A DNA stretch of 64,000 nucleotides from Cyclobacteriaceae bacterium (lineage in GTDB: Bacteria; Bacteroidota; Bacteroidia; Cytophagales; Cyclobacteriaceae): contig CP075525.1 in assembly GCA_025808415.1 (NCBI GenBank), positions 3,333,501-3,397,500 of the forward strand. Direction: 5' to 3'. Below are positions 1 to 8,298 of this stretch, in pieces. Numbering within the stretch: the first letter of the stretch is position 1; each line of letters opens with the position of its first letter. The notes beneath the pieces were generated by a model. It worked only from the letters and a program-made list of their open reading frames with translations, had not been told where the DNA came from and made no database searches. The position numbers and the translations under genes were made by a program.

Positions 1-1154
1 AAACTGTGCATGGGGTTCATCATATGGTTAACCTGTGCCATGCCTTCGTTTATAAACTGTATGTAATTTGAAAGTGCATTGAATACCGCGGGAGGAACAG
101 CCGTGGATACAGGCGTTACAGTAAATGGAGGTGTTTGCCTATCGACAAATGGTTTTACCTCCAGGTTGATTTCCTTTACGGTAGAGCGCACACTGAACAC
201 CGGAACAAAATTCAGGTAGTATATACCACGAAAGCCTGCGGAAACAGATTGTTTTACAAAGTTTTCATAGAACGATACACCTACATGGTTATAGTAATTG
301 ATGAGGTTTTTGTATAACCCATTGCTATGCTCATCCGACTGTTGCTTTTCATAAGTGTATCCATCAACACCGTTACGTTTCGTACTTTGAAGGGATTCTA
401 TCCCCTCCACGAATGATGTGTACATAGAGGATGCGGGGTATTGAATACCCGTAACACCTTTTTTCAATTCGTCAACCCTACGGGAATCATCCAGTATGTG
501 TTTTTGTGCTTTTTCTACGGGCCAACCTGTATGCACCTGTTCGTTTACATTGAAAATAAGTGCATCCAACAATTCATGTTCAAACACCAATTGGTCGCGC
601 ATGAGTTTGCTGGCTTTGTGATACGGATTAGCGGCATTGTGCGGTTGTAACCGGGCATAAAGCTTTTCGGTTTCGAGTTGTAACTCACCCACCCGGTGCG
701 CGTATTCTTGCACCTGCGCATCAATAAGCCCAACTAATTCTTCAAAACGTTTAAAGTTGTCGGATTCGTAATCTTTTAACCTGAAATAAACCTCAATGGC
801 TTTACAGGTTTCATCAACCTTAAGCCAGGCCAATCGTGCCGCTTCTGCTTTTGCTTTAAAGTTTGCCCCGGCAGCCCCCAAAGCTAAGGCTGTGCGTTGT
901 GCTTCTTCAAAGTAATATTTCTTTTCGTCCATCCGGCAACTGTATGGCGATACCGGGCGAGGCTTGTTTCGGAATTCCAGCATGGACCGATACGAAGCAG
1001 CTAGCGATGGCCCTAGGCCTGCCAATTCATTGGACAATTGGTTAACCATGGTAATGTAATTATTGATTGCTTTTTGTTGCGCCTCGCTAAGGGATTGCGC
1101 AACAGCCCCCAAGGCCATAAAAAGAACAACAGGCAATAAACTTCCGGCTTTCAT
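1..1154 (-). CDS. exported protein of unknown function, 3' end beyond window
   Basis: An uninterrupted frame runs on the minus strand from an ATG at 1154 off the left edge, giving about 384 residues without a stop. The start MKAGSLLPVVLFMALGAVAQ is a clean signal peptide ending in a VAQ cleavage site, so the product is exported. The body is rich in charged and aromatic residues, with helix-forming stretches around residues 75-210 (repeated Glu/Lys/Leu) and a more beta-like section near 290-340. I do not recognise a family or catalytic motif. The gene is divergent from the DUF2007 gene starting 62 bp away. The C-terminal part lies outside the window, so a terminal domain such as OmpA could decide the function. 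Confidence 0.8.
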   Translation of the reverse strand, partial: MKAGSLLPVVLFMALGAVAQSLSEAQQKAINNYITMVNQLSNELAGLGPSLAASYRSMLEFRNKPRPVSPYSCRMDEKKYYFEEAQRTALALGAAGANFKAKAEAARLAWLKVDETCKAIEVYFRLKDYESDNFKRFEELVGLIDAQVQEYAHRVGELQLETEKLYARLQPHNAANPYHKASKLMRDQLVFEHELLDALIFNVNEQVHTGWPVEKAQKHILDDSRRVDELKKGVTGIQYPASSMYTSFVEGIESLQSTKRNGVDGYTYEKQQSDEHSNGLYKNLINYYNHVGVSFYENFVKQSVSAGFRGIYYLNFVPVFSVRSTVKEINLEVKPFVDRQTPPFTVTPVSTAVPPAVFNALSNYIQFINEGMAQVNHMMNPMHS

Positions 1155-1216
1155 ATAATGAAGGTAAAAAATCTTCCCCATGTTCGGATTGGATAATTCA
1201 GTATATTAACTGAACG

Positions 1217-1609
1217 ATGAGTGACCGCGATAATATTATTGTGTTTGGCAGTTTTGAAAACAGTTTGGAGGCCAGTCTGGCAAAAACAAAACTGGATGCT
1301 TACGGTATTCCCTGTTTTTTAACAGAAGAAAACCTGGCCAGCTTATACCCCATCCAAAACCCAAGGTTTAGCGTGCGCTTACATATTTTTCAGAAAGATG
1401 AAGAACAGGTGAGGCAGGTACTGGCTGAAACGGTGATGTTGGCCGATGAAGAGACAACCCGATGCCCACGTTGTCAATCCACGCGCATCGAATATGGTTA
1501 TTCCAAGAAATTATCCTGGCGCATAACTTCTCTGTTACTCACACTTCTGGTAGTTCTTTTCCCACCCAAAAAAGTGGGGCATTGCCTTGACTGTGAGCAT
1601 GAATTTTAG
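1217..1609 (+). CDS. DUF2007-type putative signal transducing protein with zinc ribbon
   Basis: Residues 1-75 (start MSDRDNIIVFGSFENSLEA, then a ferredoxin-like beta-alpha-beta pattern with the phrase AYGIPCFLTEEN) match the DUF2007 family, small proteins of unknown mechanism sometimes called prokaryotic signal transducers. A CPRC pair near residue 90 and a CLDC pair near 124 form a likely zinc ribbon. Between them is one hydrophobic stretch (SLLLTLLVVLF), so the ribbon halves flank a membrane-inserted or buried segment. At 130 residues it is longer than single-domain DUF2007 proteins, the extra part being the ribbon. It is transcribed alone or with the following LOG-like gene 50 bp downstream. 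The family call is fairly sure; no substrate or partner can be given. Confidence 0.7.
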   Translation: MSDRDNIIVFGSFENSLEASLAKTKLDAYGIPCFLTEENLASLYPIQNPRFSVRLHIFQKDEEQVRQVLAETVMLADEETTRCPRCQSTRIEYGYSKKLSWRITSLLLTLLVVLFPPKKVGHCLDCEHEF

Positions 1610-1659
1610 GTACCAACCCTAACGCTTGTTATCCTATTTTACTCGCGTATCTTTCCTCC

Positions 1660-2166
1660 ATGTTTTCGAAAGTTATTATTGGCGTATTAGGGCCGGGTGA
1701 AAACGCAACGCCCGAGGAAAATGAATTAGCCTACGATTTAGGTGCCGCCATTGCCAAACAAGGGTGGGCAGTACTTACGGGTGGGCGTGAATTTGGTGTG
1801 ATGAATGCCGTATTAAAAGGTGCAGCCGACAACAAAGGACTTACCATAGGCATATTGCCCGGAGAATCAACTACCGGTGCTTCGCGTTATGCCCAAATAA
1901 AAATTGTAACCGGTATGGGCAGTGCCCGCAACAACATTAATGTATTAAGCAGCCATGTGCTGGTTGTGTTGGGCATGGCGGCCGGGACTGCCTCGGAGGT
2001 TTCATTGGCGTTGCGTGCCAACAAAAAAGTAATATTGCTGGCGCAGGACGAACTGTCAACCATGTTTTTCAAAAAAATTGGAACCTATCGCGTGGTTTCA
2101 GTCAATGCTATACAAGAGGCCATCAGGCTTATAAAGGACTACGTTGACTTGAACCAGATTAGCTGA
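1660..2166 (+). CDS. LOG/SLOG-like nucleotide-binding protein (TIGR00725 type)
   Basis: A 168-residue protein with a Rossmann-like fold: IIGVLGPGENATPEE at the N-terminus, GWAVLTGGREFGVMNAVLKGA near residue 35-55 and VVLGMAAGTASEVSLALRANKKVILL near 100-125. The order and the glycine-rich GGREFGVM and GTASEV motifs fit the TIGR00725 branch of the SLOG/LOG superfamily, which is related to lysine-decarboxylase-like phosphoribohydrolases and DprA. The substrate is unknown, and the cytokinin-activating PGGxGTxxE motif is only partly kept (AAGTASE). The protein is cytosolic. Its stop lies 2 bp from the stop of the convergent DUF1330 gene, leaving no room for a terminator between them. Confidence 0.75.
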   Translation: MFSKVIIGVLGPGENATPEENELAYDLGAAIAKQGWAVLTGGREFGVMNAVLKGAADNKGLTIGILPGESTTGASRYAQIKIVTGMGSARNNINVLSSHVLVVLGMAAGTASEVSLALRANKKVILLAQDELSTMFFKKIGTYRVVSVNAIQEAIRLIKDYVDLNQIS

Positions 2167-2168
2167 GG

Positions 2169-2456
2169 CTAAATACCCTCAACTAAAATCATCTTACCGG
2201 TTGATGCCTCCATACGAATTTTCCTGGCGGCTGTATACGCATCGGAAATATAAAAAGCCCTGGCTTTTTCCACACTGGGAAATTCAATAACTACCACACG
2301 GCCTGGCTGCCATTCACCTTCAAGGGTCTCTGTCGCACCTCCACGAACAATAAATTTGCCTCCATAGGCACCCACAAGGCCAGGGGTTAATTTCTTGTAA
2401 TCCTCGTAGCGAACCGGATCTGTTATATCCACATCAACGATAATATATGCGGGCAT
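2169..2456 (-). CDS. DUF1330 family protein
   Basis: Ninety-five residues starting MPAYIIVDVDITDPVRYEDY, with GGKFIVRGGATETLEGEW near residue 37 and VVIEFPSVEKARAFY near 60-75. This pattern is typical of DUF1330, a dimeric alpha+beta barrel (ABM-like) family of unknown reaction. I start at 2456 because MPAYIIV is the usual family beginning; an earlier in-frame ATG at 2480 would add eight residues and overlap the upstream gene. The upstream STAS-like gene ends 10 bp away, so the two probably form a pair. The family is clear, the role unknown. Confidence 0.8.
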   Translation of the reverse strand: MPAYIIVDVDITDPVRYEDYKKLTPGLVGAYGGKFIVRGGATETLEGEWQPGRVVVIEFPSVEKARAFYISDAYTAARKIRMEASTGKMILVEGI

Positions 2457-2466
2457 AGGCTTGGGG

Positions 2467-2862
2467 TTAGGTTGAAACAAAAATTGGTTTTAATTCTTCA
2501 ACAACAGGCGCACCAATCAAATATTCAATTGCTTCGCGCTCCGTTGCAAACGTCCGAAAGTCCGTACCCAACAAAAGATTGAAACCTTTCAGGATCATCA
2601 TTTTCGGTGTGTTTAGCCCAACAAGGGCATTCCTGTTAATATAATTTTTTACTTCATCATAATCCTTCTCCATGTGCCTTACATAAGCCGGGGTAATAAA
2701 TGTTTTGCTGTACGAGTTGATAATAAACTTGGGGCCTTCCGTTTTCATTAAGTATTTCTTGGCATCAATTGCCAGGGCAATCATGTCTGCTTCCTTCAGG
2801 TTTGAATAATCAATGGCAACAATTTCCTTCCCCTGTATTAGTAATGTCCTGATGCGCTCCAT
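2467..2862 (-). CDS. STAS/SpoIIAA-like small protein
   Basis: A soluble alpha/beta protein of 131 residues from the ATG at 2862 (MERIRTLLIQGKEIVAIDYS). The pattern of a short strand, 'IDYSNLKEADMIALAIDAKKYLM', a central hydrophobic strand (PKFIINSYS), and a final helix with FATEREAIEYLIG resembles STAS-domain/SpoIIAA-like proteins found widely in Bacteroidota. No phosphorylatable Ser motif (DSSG) is present. Longer versions starting at 2895 or 2913 would add a hydrophobic stretch (VNSIFVLTFF), which could be a membrane anchor but looks more like upstream non-coding sequence. It sits 10 bp before the DUF1330 gene. The fold assignment is tentative. Confidence 0.65.
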   Translation of the reverse strand: MERIRTLLIQGKEIVAIDYSNLKEADMIALAIDAKKYLMKTEGPKFIINSYSKTFITPAYVRHMEKDYDEVKNYINRNALVGLNTPKMMILKGFNLLLGTDFRTFATEREAIEYLIGAPVVEELKPIFVST

Positions 2863-2993
2863 GAAAAAAGTAAGCACAAAAATACTGTTTACCATGAAAG
2901 CACAAACAAGCAAAAGGCATCCCCCGCAGCCTTAAAGTAAGGTTCGGCCCAGCCTAACCGGTTATAGTTAAGCCGGGCTTTTTGGATCCAGGT

Positions 2994-3482
2994 CTATCGC
3001 TCCCAAAAGTGAGGAGGCTCGATGCCTAAGCTTCGCAAGTACACATATGCCTGTGCACGGTGGTGGATCTCATTATCGATAAAATAAAAGATAGAGGACC
3101 ATACTGTTCCTTCGTACTGACCGAACGTAAGTATGTTTTGTTGAAATTTGTAAAGTGGAATTTCACTCCATAAACGGTTTATCTCGGGGGTGGCCTCATC
3201 CCAAAATTCCAGCAATTTCACTTTACTGTTATTATGGGTTAAATGTTCTTTTAATTCTTCTGTTGTGCCCTCTGCAATTTGACGCAACCCTGGCACCGCA
3301 ATGGCCAGCAGTTCCTCTACCAATGCGGCACAGGTTCGCATACCGCCAATGGAATAAGTGAATAATTCCTTTTCAGGAAAAGCCTCAATTACCCTGCGCG
3401 TAAGGCTGCGGTGCCCTTGCCAGTGTTCGAGCAATTGGGCCGCTGTAATTACCGGTGTGTGTTGTTTGATTGTCGGTTCCAT
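2994..3482 (-). CDS. DinB/DUF664-like four-helix protein
   Basis: This 162-residue protein has the layout of DinB-like putative metalloenzymes: an N-terminal helix containing HWQGHRSLTRRVIEAFP, a middle helical pair, and the C-terminal signature EIHHRAQAYVYLRSLGIEPP followed by FWER, characteristic of the family. Members often bind a metal through three histidines; the C-terminal HH pair is present, but the usual histidine in the second helix (here ALVEELLAIA) is not evident, so metal binding may be lost. Some relatives are thiol-dependent transferases, but nothing here shows the substrate. It stands alone on the minus strand with about 110 bp of upstream sequence. Confidence 0.8.
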   Translation of the reverse strand: MEPTIKQHTPVITAAQLLEHWQGHRSLTRRVIEAFPEKELFTYSIGGMRTCAALVEELLAIAVPGLRQIAEGTTEELKEHLTHNNSKVKLLEFWDEATPEINRLWSEIPLYKFQQNILTFGQYEGTVWSSIFYFIDNEIHHRAQAYVYLRSLGIEPPHFWER

Positions 3483-3599
3483 GGATAGTTATGTTTGGTT
3501 TATAAACCAAATCTCAACTACCCGTATGACAACCCTGTGTCAGCAGAAACAATCGATAATTTTATTCTAACTTTACAAGAGAGCTATATGGATTAGCCA

Positions 3600-3797
3600 C
3601 TACTTAAAAATATTAAACTCCTTCACCATCGCTTTGTATTCCGGCATTATCTTCTCATATAATGCCTCATCCACTTTCTTCAGGGTGTTCATCAATCCGC
3701 CAAGGCCTGAGTCTTTCAGGCTTAGGCGTTGTTTTTTTACCTCCTCCATCTTGTTTCGGATGGTAGCTTCCAGCTTTATCAGTTCGCGTTCGGTCAT
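3600..3797 (-). CDS. small helical hypothetical protein
   Basis: A 65-residue reading frame with ATG start, predicted to be almost entirely helical and strongly charged (MTERELIKLEATIRNKMEEV, later LMNTLKKVDEALYEK). The codon usage looks like its neighbours and the frame fills the gap between the DinB-like gene and the tRNA-Cys terminator. No family is recognised. Its small size means the call rests on amino-acid composition and ATG placement only. Confidence 0.5.
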   Translation of the reverse strand: MTERELIKLEATIRNKMEEVKKQRLSLKDSGLGGLMNTLKKVDEALYEKIMPEYKAMVKEFNIFK

Positions 3798-3842
3798 GGC
3801 GTAAGATTAAGGAAAGATAGTCAACCTGATGGTTATAAATAC

Positions 3843-3873
3843 AAAACCCTTCCCGATTACCGGAAAGGGTTTG
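3843..3873 (-). terminator. rho-independent terminator of tRNA-Cys
   Basis: On the minus strand, immediately after the tRNA, AAACCCTTTCCG pairs with CGGGAAGGGTTT (one G-T pair) around a five-base loop and runs into TTTTGTATTT. This is a standard stem-plus-U-tract terminator. Confidence 0.75.
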
Positions 3874-3944
3874 AGGTCTCGAGCGGATTCGAACCGCTGT
3901 AGGAGCTTTTGCAGAGCTCAGCCTAGCCACTCGGCCACGAGACC
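3874..3944 (-). tRNA. trnC: tRNA-Cys (anticodon GCA)
   Basis: On the minus strand the sequence folds into a full cloverleaf: acceptor GGTCTCG/CGAGACC, D-arm containing GGCCGAGTGGCTAGGC, anticodon stem GAGCT/AGCTC around the loop CTGCAAA, and T-arm with GGTTCGAATCC. The anticodon GCA (3910-3912 on the plus strand as TGC) reads UGY cysteine codons. The discriminator base is U, as expected for tRNA-Cys. The CCA end is not encoded. It lies just downstream of rpsA on the same strand. Confidence 0.96.
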
Positions 3945-3950
3945 AATGAA

Positions 3951-3979
3951 GGCATTAGTCACGTTGCGTGACTAATGCC
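3951..3979 (-). terminator. perfect 13-bp hairpin after rpsA
   Basis: GGCATTAGTCACG is followed by TTG and then its exact reverse complement. It begins 9 bp after the rpsA stop and ends 6 bp before the tRNA-Cys 5' end. The U-tract on the minus strand is weak (TTCATTGG), so it may be a terminator, an mRNA-stabilising stem, or a processing site separating rpsA mRNA from tRNA-Cys. Confidence 0.6.
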
Positions 3980-3988
3980 CAATATTAC

Positions 3989-5983
3989 TTATTCTGCTTT
4001 AGATTCACCACCAACCCTGGGTGCATTCATTTTATCTTTCAATGCACTTAATGCTTCCAGGTCGCCCAAGGTTGACTTTTCAACTTCCTGGTTGATCTTA
4101 TCAATGGTTTTGCCCTTTGAGGCCGGAGTAGCTTTCTTCTTGGCAGCAGGTTTCTCTTCTTCGTTGGAGAAGGTAGCCCTATGCGATAAGTTTATTCTGC
4201 GGTCCTCTTTCGAAAACTCCAGCACTTTGAAGTCAAGTGACTCGCCTACTTCAATCTTGCTTTCATCTTCTTTTATCAGGTTTTTAGTTGAGCAGAAACC
4301 TTCAATACCATAAGGCAATTCCAACACAGCACCTTTATCGTTTTTGCTAATAACGGTGCACTTATGTACAGAACCTACCGTAAATACGGTTTCAAAGGTA
4401 TCCCAAGGATTTTCTTCCAGGTGTTTATGGCTCAGGGCCAGCCTGCGGTTTGCGGCATCAAGCTCCAACACCACTACCTGCAATTTATCACCAACCTTCA
4501 CAAACTCCGAGGGGTGCTTAATCTTCTTGGTCCAGCTTAAATCCGATACGTGCACTAATCCATCAATGCCTTCTTCCAGTTCAATAAATAAACCGAAGTT
4601 AGTGAGGTTACGCACAATTCCTTCATGACGGGTACCGATGGCATACTTTGTAAGCACATCCTGGCGTGTCCATGGGTCTTCGGTAAGTTGTTTAATGCCC
4701 AATGACATCTTGCGTTCTTCGCGGTCGATCGTCAACACTACGGCTTCAATCTCATCGCCAACCTTCATGAAATCCTGCGGGTTGCGCAAATGCTGCGACC
4801 AACTCATCTCACTTACGTGGATAAGACCTTCAACACCGGGTTGCAATTCAAGGAAGGCTCCGTAATCAGCTACGTTTACGATCTTGCCTTTCACCTTCGA
4901 GCCAACGTTAATGTCGGCCGGCAACGATGCCCATGGATGCTCGGTAAGTTGTTTCATACCCAGGCTGATGCGTTTCTTCTCACCATCAAACTCAAGTACT
5001 ACCACTTTAACTACCTGGTCAAGCTTCAATACTTCTTCAGGGTGGTTAATCCTGCCCCATGATATATCGGTGATGTGCAACAATCCATCAACACCACCCA
5101 AATCGATGAATACACCGAAGTTGGTCATGTTCTTGATGGTACCTTCCAACACCTGGCCTTTTTCCAGGTTGCTGAGGATGGCTACCTTTTGTTCTTCAAG
5201 GTCTTTCTCGATAAGTACCTTGTGTGATACCACCACGTTGTCGTTAGTGTAGTTGATTTTTACAACTTTCACCTCCATCGACTTGTTCACATAAATATCG
5301 AAATCGCGGATTGGCTTAACATCAATTTGCGAACCGGGCAAGAAAGCCTCAATACCGTAAACATCTACAATAAGACCGCCCTTGGTCCTGCGCTTAACAA
5401 AGCCTTCAATCACAGCATCATCATCCAATGCTTTTTGAATGCGCTCCCAACCTTTCACAAGTTTTGCTTTTCTGCGGCTGAGGATTAACTGACCCATCAG
5501 GTTTTCACGCTCTTCAATGAAGATTTCAACCTGGTCGCCAATTTTTAAATTGGGCATGTCTTTGAATTCAGCCAACGGCACCAGGCCATCCGACTTGAAA
5601 CCGATGTTCAGGATTACATCGCGGTCGTTTATTCCCACTACGGTTCCCATCACAACTTCTCCGCTGTCAACCGTTGTTACGGTGCCCGCATAAAGTTTTT
5701 CCATTTGATCGCGCTCGCTTAACGAATAGCCTTCGCCAAAGCCTTTGGTTTGGTAGGCATCCCAATCGAACTCGCCCGGAACGGCCATAGCCTTAACAGC
5801 TTTGCGAAGTTCCACCACCGGGATAGCTTCTGATTCGATTTCTTCCTTTTCAAGCGCTTTTACTTCTGCCAGTGGGTCTATTTCATCAATTTCCACCGGG
5901 GTGTTGTCTTCAACAACTTTCTTCTTAACCGCCTTGATTTCTTCTTTCTCGTCAGCAGCCAGTTTTGCTTTTTCCTTTGCCAT
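3989..5983 (-). CDS. rpsA: 30S ribosomal protein S1
   Basis: A 664-residue protein with six S1 (OB-fold RNA-binding) domains, at roughly residues 108-172, 190-255, 275-345, 360-432, 447-520 and 535-603. Each of the best-conserved repeats shows the N-(Y/F)-G-x-F-(I/L)-x-L and G-L-(L/I/V)-H-(I/V)-S elements. S1 docks on the small subunit and helps load mRNAs; in Bacteroidota, where Shine-Dalgarno sites are rare, it is thought to matter especially for initiation. The acidic/lysine-rich N-terminus (residues 1-60) and the C-terminal Ala/Lys tail are extensions typical of this phylum. I start at 5983 (MAKEKAKLAADEKEE); the 14 codons before it look untranslated. Terminators bound the gene on both sides, so it is probably monocistronic. 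Confidence 0.95.
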   Translation of the reverse strand: MAKEKAKLAADEKEEIKAVKKKVVEDNTPVEIDEIDPLAEVKALEKEEIESEAIPVVELRKAVKAMAVPGEFDWDAYQTKGFGEGYSLSERDQMEKLYAGTVTTVDSGEVVMGTVVGINDRDVILNIGFKSDGLVPLAEFKDMPNLKIGDQVEIFIEERENLMGQLILSRRKAKLVKGWERIQKALDDDAVIEGFVKRRTKGGLIVDVYGIEAFLPGSQIDVKPIRDFDIYVNKSMEVKVVKINYTNDNVVVSHKVLIEKDLEEQKVAILSNLEKGQVLEGTIKNMTNFGVFIDLGGVDGLLHITDISWGRINHPEEVLKLDQVVKVVVLEFDGEKKRISLGMKQLTEHPWASLPADINVGSKVKGKIVNVADYGAFLELQPGVEGLIHVSEMSWSQHLRNPQDFMKVGDEIEAVVLTIDREERKMSLGIKQLTEDPWTRQDVLTKYAIGTRHEGIVRNLTNFGLFIELEEGIDGLVHVSDLSWTKKIKHPSEFVKVGDKLQVVVLELDAANRRLALSHKHLEENPWDTFETVFTVGSVHKCTVISKNDKGAVLELPYGIEGFCSTKNLIKEDESKIEVGESLDFKVLEFSKEDRRINLSHRATFSNEEEKPAAKKKATPASKGKTIDKINQEVEKSTLGDLEALSALKDKMNAPRVGGESKAE

Positions 5984-6073
5984 AAGTATGGTGTTTGCCC
6001 TGTTTACATTGCAACGGCCGGGCAAGCCATCTGCAACCTTTGTTTTACATTGCTTCTTCGCTGATTTTCAACG

Positions 6074-6100
6074 AAAAAGCCCTGCTTACTTAGCAGGGCT
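6074..6100 (-). terminator. terminator of the ATPase/TolC operon
   Basis: On the minus strand, AGCCCTGC, a seven-base loop, then GCAGGGCT followed by TTTT. It lies 43 bp after the TolC-like stop codon and before the rpsA leader, so it separates the efflux operon from rpsA. Confidence 0.8.
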
Positions 6101-6142
6101 GCAAAGGTAAAAAATTATATGATTTCGGCCTATTTGGCCCCA

Positions 6143-7477
6143 TCAAGTTTTAAGCTGGCCGATCTGGTAGTTCAGTATGGTTTCCTGGAACATCAGGGTG
6201 TATTCGGCCTGGGCTTTGGCCGCCTGGGCCTGAATAAGGGCATTGCTTGCATTGCTAAACTCAACAAAAGCCGTTAGTCCAAGCTCGTAGCGTTCTTTTT
6301 CCAGGTTATAGGCTTCATTGGCGGCTTCGTGTTGCACCTGTGCGGCCAGGTATTGGGCTTTGGCAGCCTCAAAATTCTGGTAAGCAGTTTTCACATCCCT
6401 GTAAATTACCGTTTTGAGGTTGCTTTCCTGCATCATACTGTTGTTCCGGTCGATTTTAGCGGATTGAACCCGGGAACGGGTTGAAAAGCCGTTTAGAATG
6501 GGCACATTTAACGAAAACCCGTAAAAATGGTAAGGATTAACGGTACGCAACTGATCATTAAGTGTAAACGGTATGCGTGAATTATAAAATGAACCGTACG
6601 TGTAAAATGCAGATATGGAGGGCGTGTACGTTCCCCTCAAAGCACTTAAAGCGCGGGTACGCTGTAGCACAATTTCTTTCTGCTGATTATAGTCCGGACG
6701 GCTGGCCATGGCCGTTTGATAAAGTTCGTCCAGATCGACCGAGAGATTTAAAATTGATCCGATATCCATACCCGGATTGACCAGGGTAAAATCCAGGCCG
6801 GGCTCAAGCTGCAGGGTTTGTGCAAGAATAAGTTTATCACTTTCATAGTTACTCCAGGCGCGTATCATCAGCGACTCCAGGCGTTTTACTTCAGCCAGTT
6901 GATTATACTCATCAACACCGGCAAGTACCCCTAATGCTACCTGTTCCTTAATGCGTTTGAGGTTTTCCGTTTGGTTTCGATGGTTGTCTTGCGCGATTCG
7001 ATATAGTTCTTCACTCAACAACACCTGCAGGTACTGCTGTGCCACGTTGAAAATGGTAGTCTGGCGGGTTCGCTCCTGGGCATATTCCTGTGCATTTACG
7101 TTGCTTTGCGCAGCCCTGAATGTTTGGATGCGATTAAGGCCATTAAACAAGGGTAGGTTGGCGCTAATCCGTGCATCTATATTTTCAGAAACCACATCCA
7201 AAAATTCAACCTGGTTTGTTTCCGGGTTTTGGATTTGCTGCCTTCCTCGCCTATCAAAAAAGTCGGCTGAGAAACGAAGCGAGGGCGCCATATCCATTAC
7301 CGATTGTGTGCGCTGCACCTGGGCACGTTCTACCTCGTTTTGCTGAACTTTAAAGTCAACATTTTTTTTCAAGGCTATGGTTACAGCTTCCTGGTAGGTT
7401 AATGTTTGTTGTGCGAAAGCTGCGCTTGTCGTTAATGCAAATGCTGTTAGTAATAAAAACTTCATGTGTTTATCCAT
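6143..7477 (-). CDS. TolC-family outer-membrane efflux channel
   Basis: A 444-residue protein with a signal peptide (KFLLLTAFALTTSAAFA then QQ) and two outer-membrane-efflux repeats: long helical hairpins rich in Ala/Gln/Glu, around residues 25-215 and 245-440. The motifs NLPLFNGLNRIQTFRAA near 125 and VPILNGFSTRSRVQSAKI near 330 are the matching strand-turn pieces of the two halves. TolC trimers form the outer-membrane and periplasmic tunnel of ABC, RND and MFS exporters. It follows the ABC ATPase gene with a 10-bp gap and shares its promoter. No permease or HlyD-type adaptor is in this operon. ATG at 7465 is an alternative start four residues later. Confidence 0.9.
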   Translation of the reverse strand: MDKHMKFLLLTAFALTTSAAFAQQTLTYQEAVTIALKKNVDFKVQQNEVERAQVQRTQSVMDMAPSLRFSADFFDRRGRQQIQNPETNQVEFLDVVSENIDARISANLPLFNGLNRIQTFRAAQSNVNAQEYAQERTRQTTIFNVAQQYLQVLLSEELYRIAQDNHRNQTENLKRIKEQVALGVLAGVDEYNQLAEVKRLESLMIRAWSNYESDKLILAQTLQLEPGLDFTLVNPGMDIGSILNLSVDLDELYQTAMASRPDYNQQKEIVLQRTRALSALRGTYTPSISAFYTYGSFYNSRIPFTLNDQLRTVNPYHFYGFSLNVPILNGFSTRSRVQSAKIDRNNSMMQESNLKTVIYRDVKTAYQNFEAAKAQYLAAQVQHEAANEAYNLEKERYELGLTAFVEFSNASNALIQAQAAKAQAEYTLMFQETILNYQIGQLKT

Positions 7478-7487
7478 TATTTCAATC

Positions 7488-8162
7488 CTAATTCTTCTTG
7501 TCTGATACCACGGCCCCATCCACCACGTTTACAATACGTTTACTCCGTTTGGCATTCTCTTCTGAATGCGTTACCTGGATGATGGTCATGCCTTCTTCAT
7601 TTAACTTTTGAAAAATGTCCATAATCTGTTTGCCCTGGTCGGAATGAAGGTTACCCGTTGGTTCATCGGCCAACAGCATTTTAGGTTGGCCAACAATGGC
7701 GCGGGCAATACCCACCAATTGTTGCTGGCCGCCTGAAAGCTGCTCGGGGAATAAATCTTTTTTTGCCACCATGTTAAAGCGGTCAAGCATTTCGGCTACC
7801 ATGCTTTTACGTTGGCTGCTGTTAACGCCCTTATAGAGCAAAGGCGTTTCAATATTTTCATACACCGTTAGTTCATCAATAAGATGATAGGCCTGAAAGA
7901 TGAACCCGATATGGTTTTTATGCATCTCCGACTTCTGCTTTTCTTTTAGTTTATGAACGGGCTGATCGAAGAAGTAATATTCACCGGAAGAAGGCTCATC
8001 AAGCATACCGATAATGTTCATTAAAGTAGATTTACCCGCCCCGCTGGGTCCCATAATGGTCAAAAATTCCCCCTGTTCAACATCCAGGTTAACGCCTTTC
8101 AGAATGAACATGCGTTGGAATCGGGAGTCAATAAACTTGTCGATGTCGCGTAGTTTTATCAT
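7488..8162 (-). CDS. MacB/LolD-type ABC transporter ATPase
   Basis: A stand-alone 224-residue nucleotide-binding subunit. Visible motifs are Walker [10 protein letters not shown] (38-46), Q-loop Gln90, signature LSGGQQQ (142-148), Walker B MLLADE (162-167) and the H-loop His199 (VTHSEENA). The sequence belongs to the LolD/MacB/FtsE class, whose partners are FtsX-like mechanotransmission permeases rather than classic channel-forming permeases. The gene is first in an operon with the TolC-like gene, and its promoter region carries a sigma-54-like element plus two palindromes also found before the permease array at 41.5 kb. No permease is adjacent; I infer that the distant permeases are its partners. 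Confidence 0.92.
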   Translation of the reverse strand: MIKLRDIDKFIDSRFQRMFILKGVNLDVEQGEFLTIMGPSGAGKSTLMNIIGMLDEPSSGEYYFFDQPVHKLKEKQKSEMHKNHIGFIFQAYHLIDELTVYENIETPLLYKGVNSSQRKSMVAEMLDRFNMVAKKDLFPEQLSGGQQQLVGIARAIVGQPKMLLADEPTGNLHSDQGKQIMDIFQKLNEEGMTIIQVTHSEENAKRSKRIVNVVDGAVVSDKKN

Positions 8163-8187
8163 GTATCAGGATGGTTAGCGCCCAATG

Positions 8188-8203
8188 GCCAATTATGGTG
8201 CCA
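8188..8203 (-). promoter_or_regulatory. sigma-54-like -24/-12 promoter of the ATPase/TolC operon
   Basis: The minus strand reads TGGCACCATAATTGGC, close to the consensus TGGCACG-N4-TTGC. The -24 half is near perfect; the -12 half has TTGG rather than TTGC, or the spacing is one base longer. The -12 element lies 28 bp before the ATG at 8162. The matching site before the permease array, at the same distance from its ATG, supports the call. Confidence 0.6.
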
Positions 8204-8256
8204 AGGGCAGTTTTAAGCCTTAGACGCAGAAATCAACGCTATGTTTCACGGTGTGG

Positions 8257-8292
8257 CGTCCGCTATTGAAAAAAGGTGTCTGAAAGCGGACA
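8257..8292 (-). promoter_or_regulatory. tandem 16-bp palindromes, candidate enhancer (UAS)
   Basis: Site 1 (8277-8292, minus strand) is TGTCCGCTTTCAGACA, a near-perfect inverted repeat with a 4-bp spacer. Site 2 (8257-8272) keeps the right half and spacer (ATAGCGGACG) and is degenerate on the left. Centres are 20 bp apart, two helical turns. Site 2 is about 74 bp upstream of the -12 element, as expected for an NtrC-type activator site. The same pair occurs at 41388-41423. Confidence 0.65.
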
Positions 8293-8298
8293 GTAGTG

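Noticed and set aside
2945..2991. Imperfect stem with T5 on the plus strand between the STAS-like and DinB-like genes
   Set aside because: Two mismatches in twelve, and no plus-strand gene lies within 750 bp upstream; it points the wrong way for the minus-strand genes around it.
3975..5252. Several Ser-rich plus-strand frames opposite rpsA
   Set aside because: Their Ser/Thr-rich composition is what the complement of Glu/Lys/Asp-rich S1 coding sequence produces.
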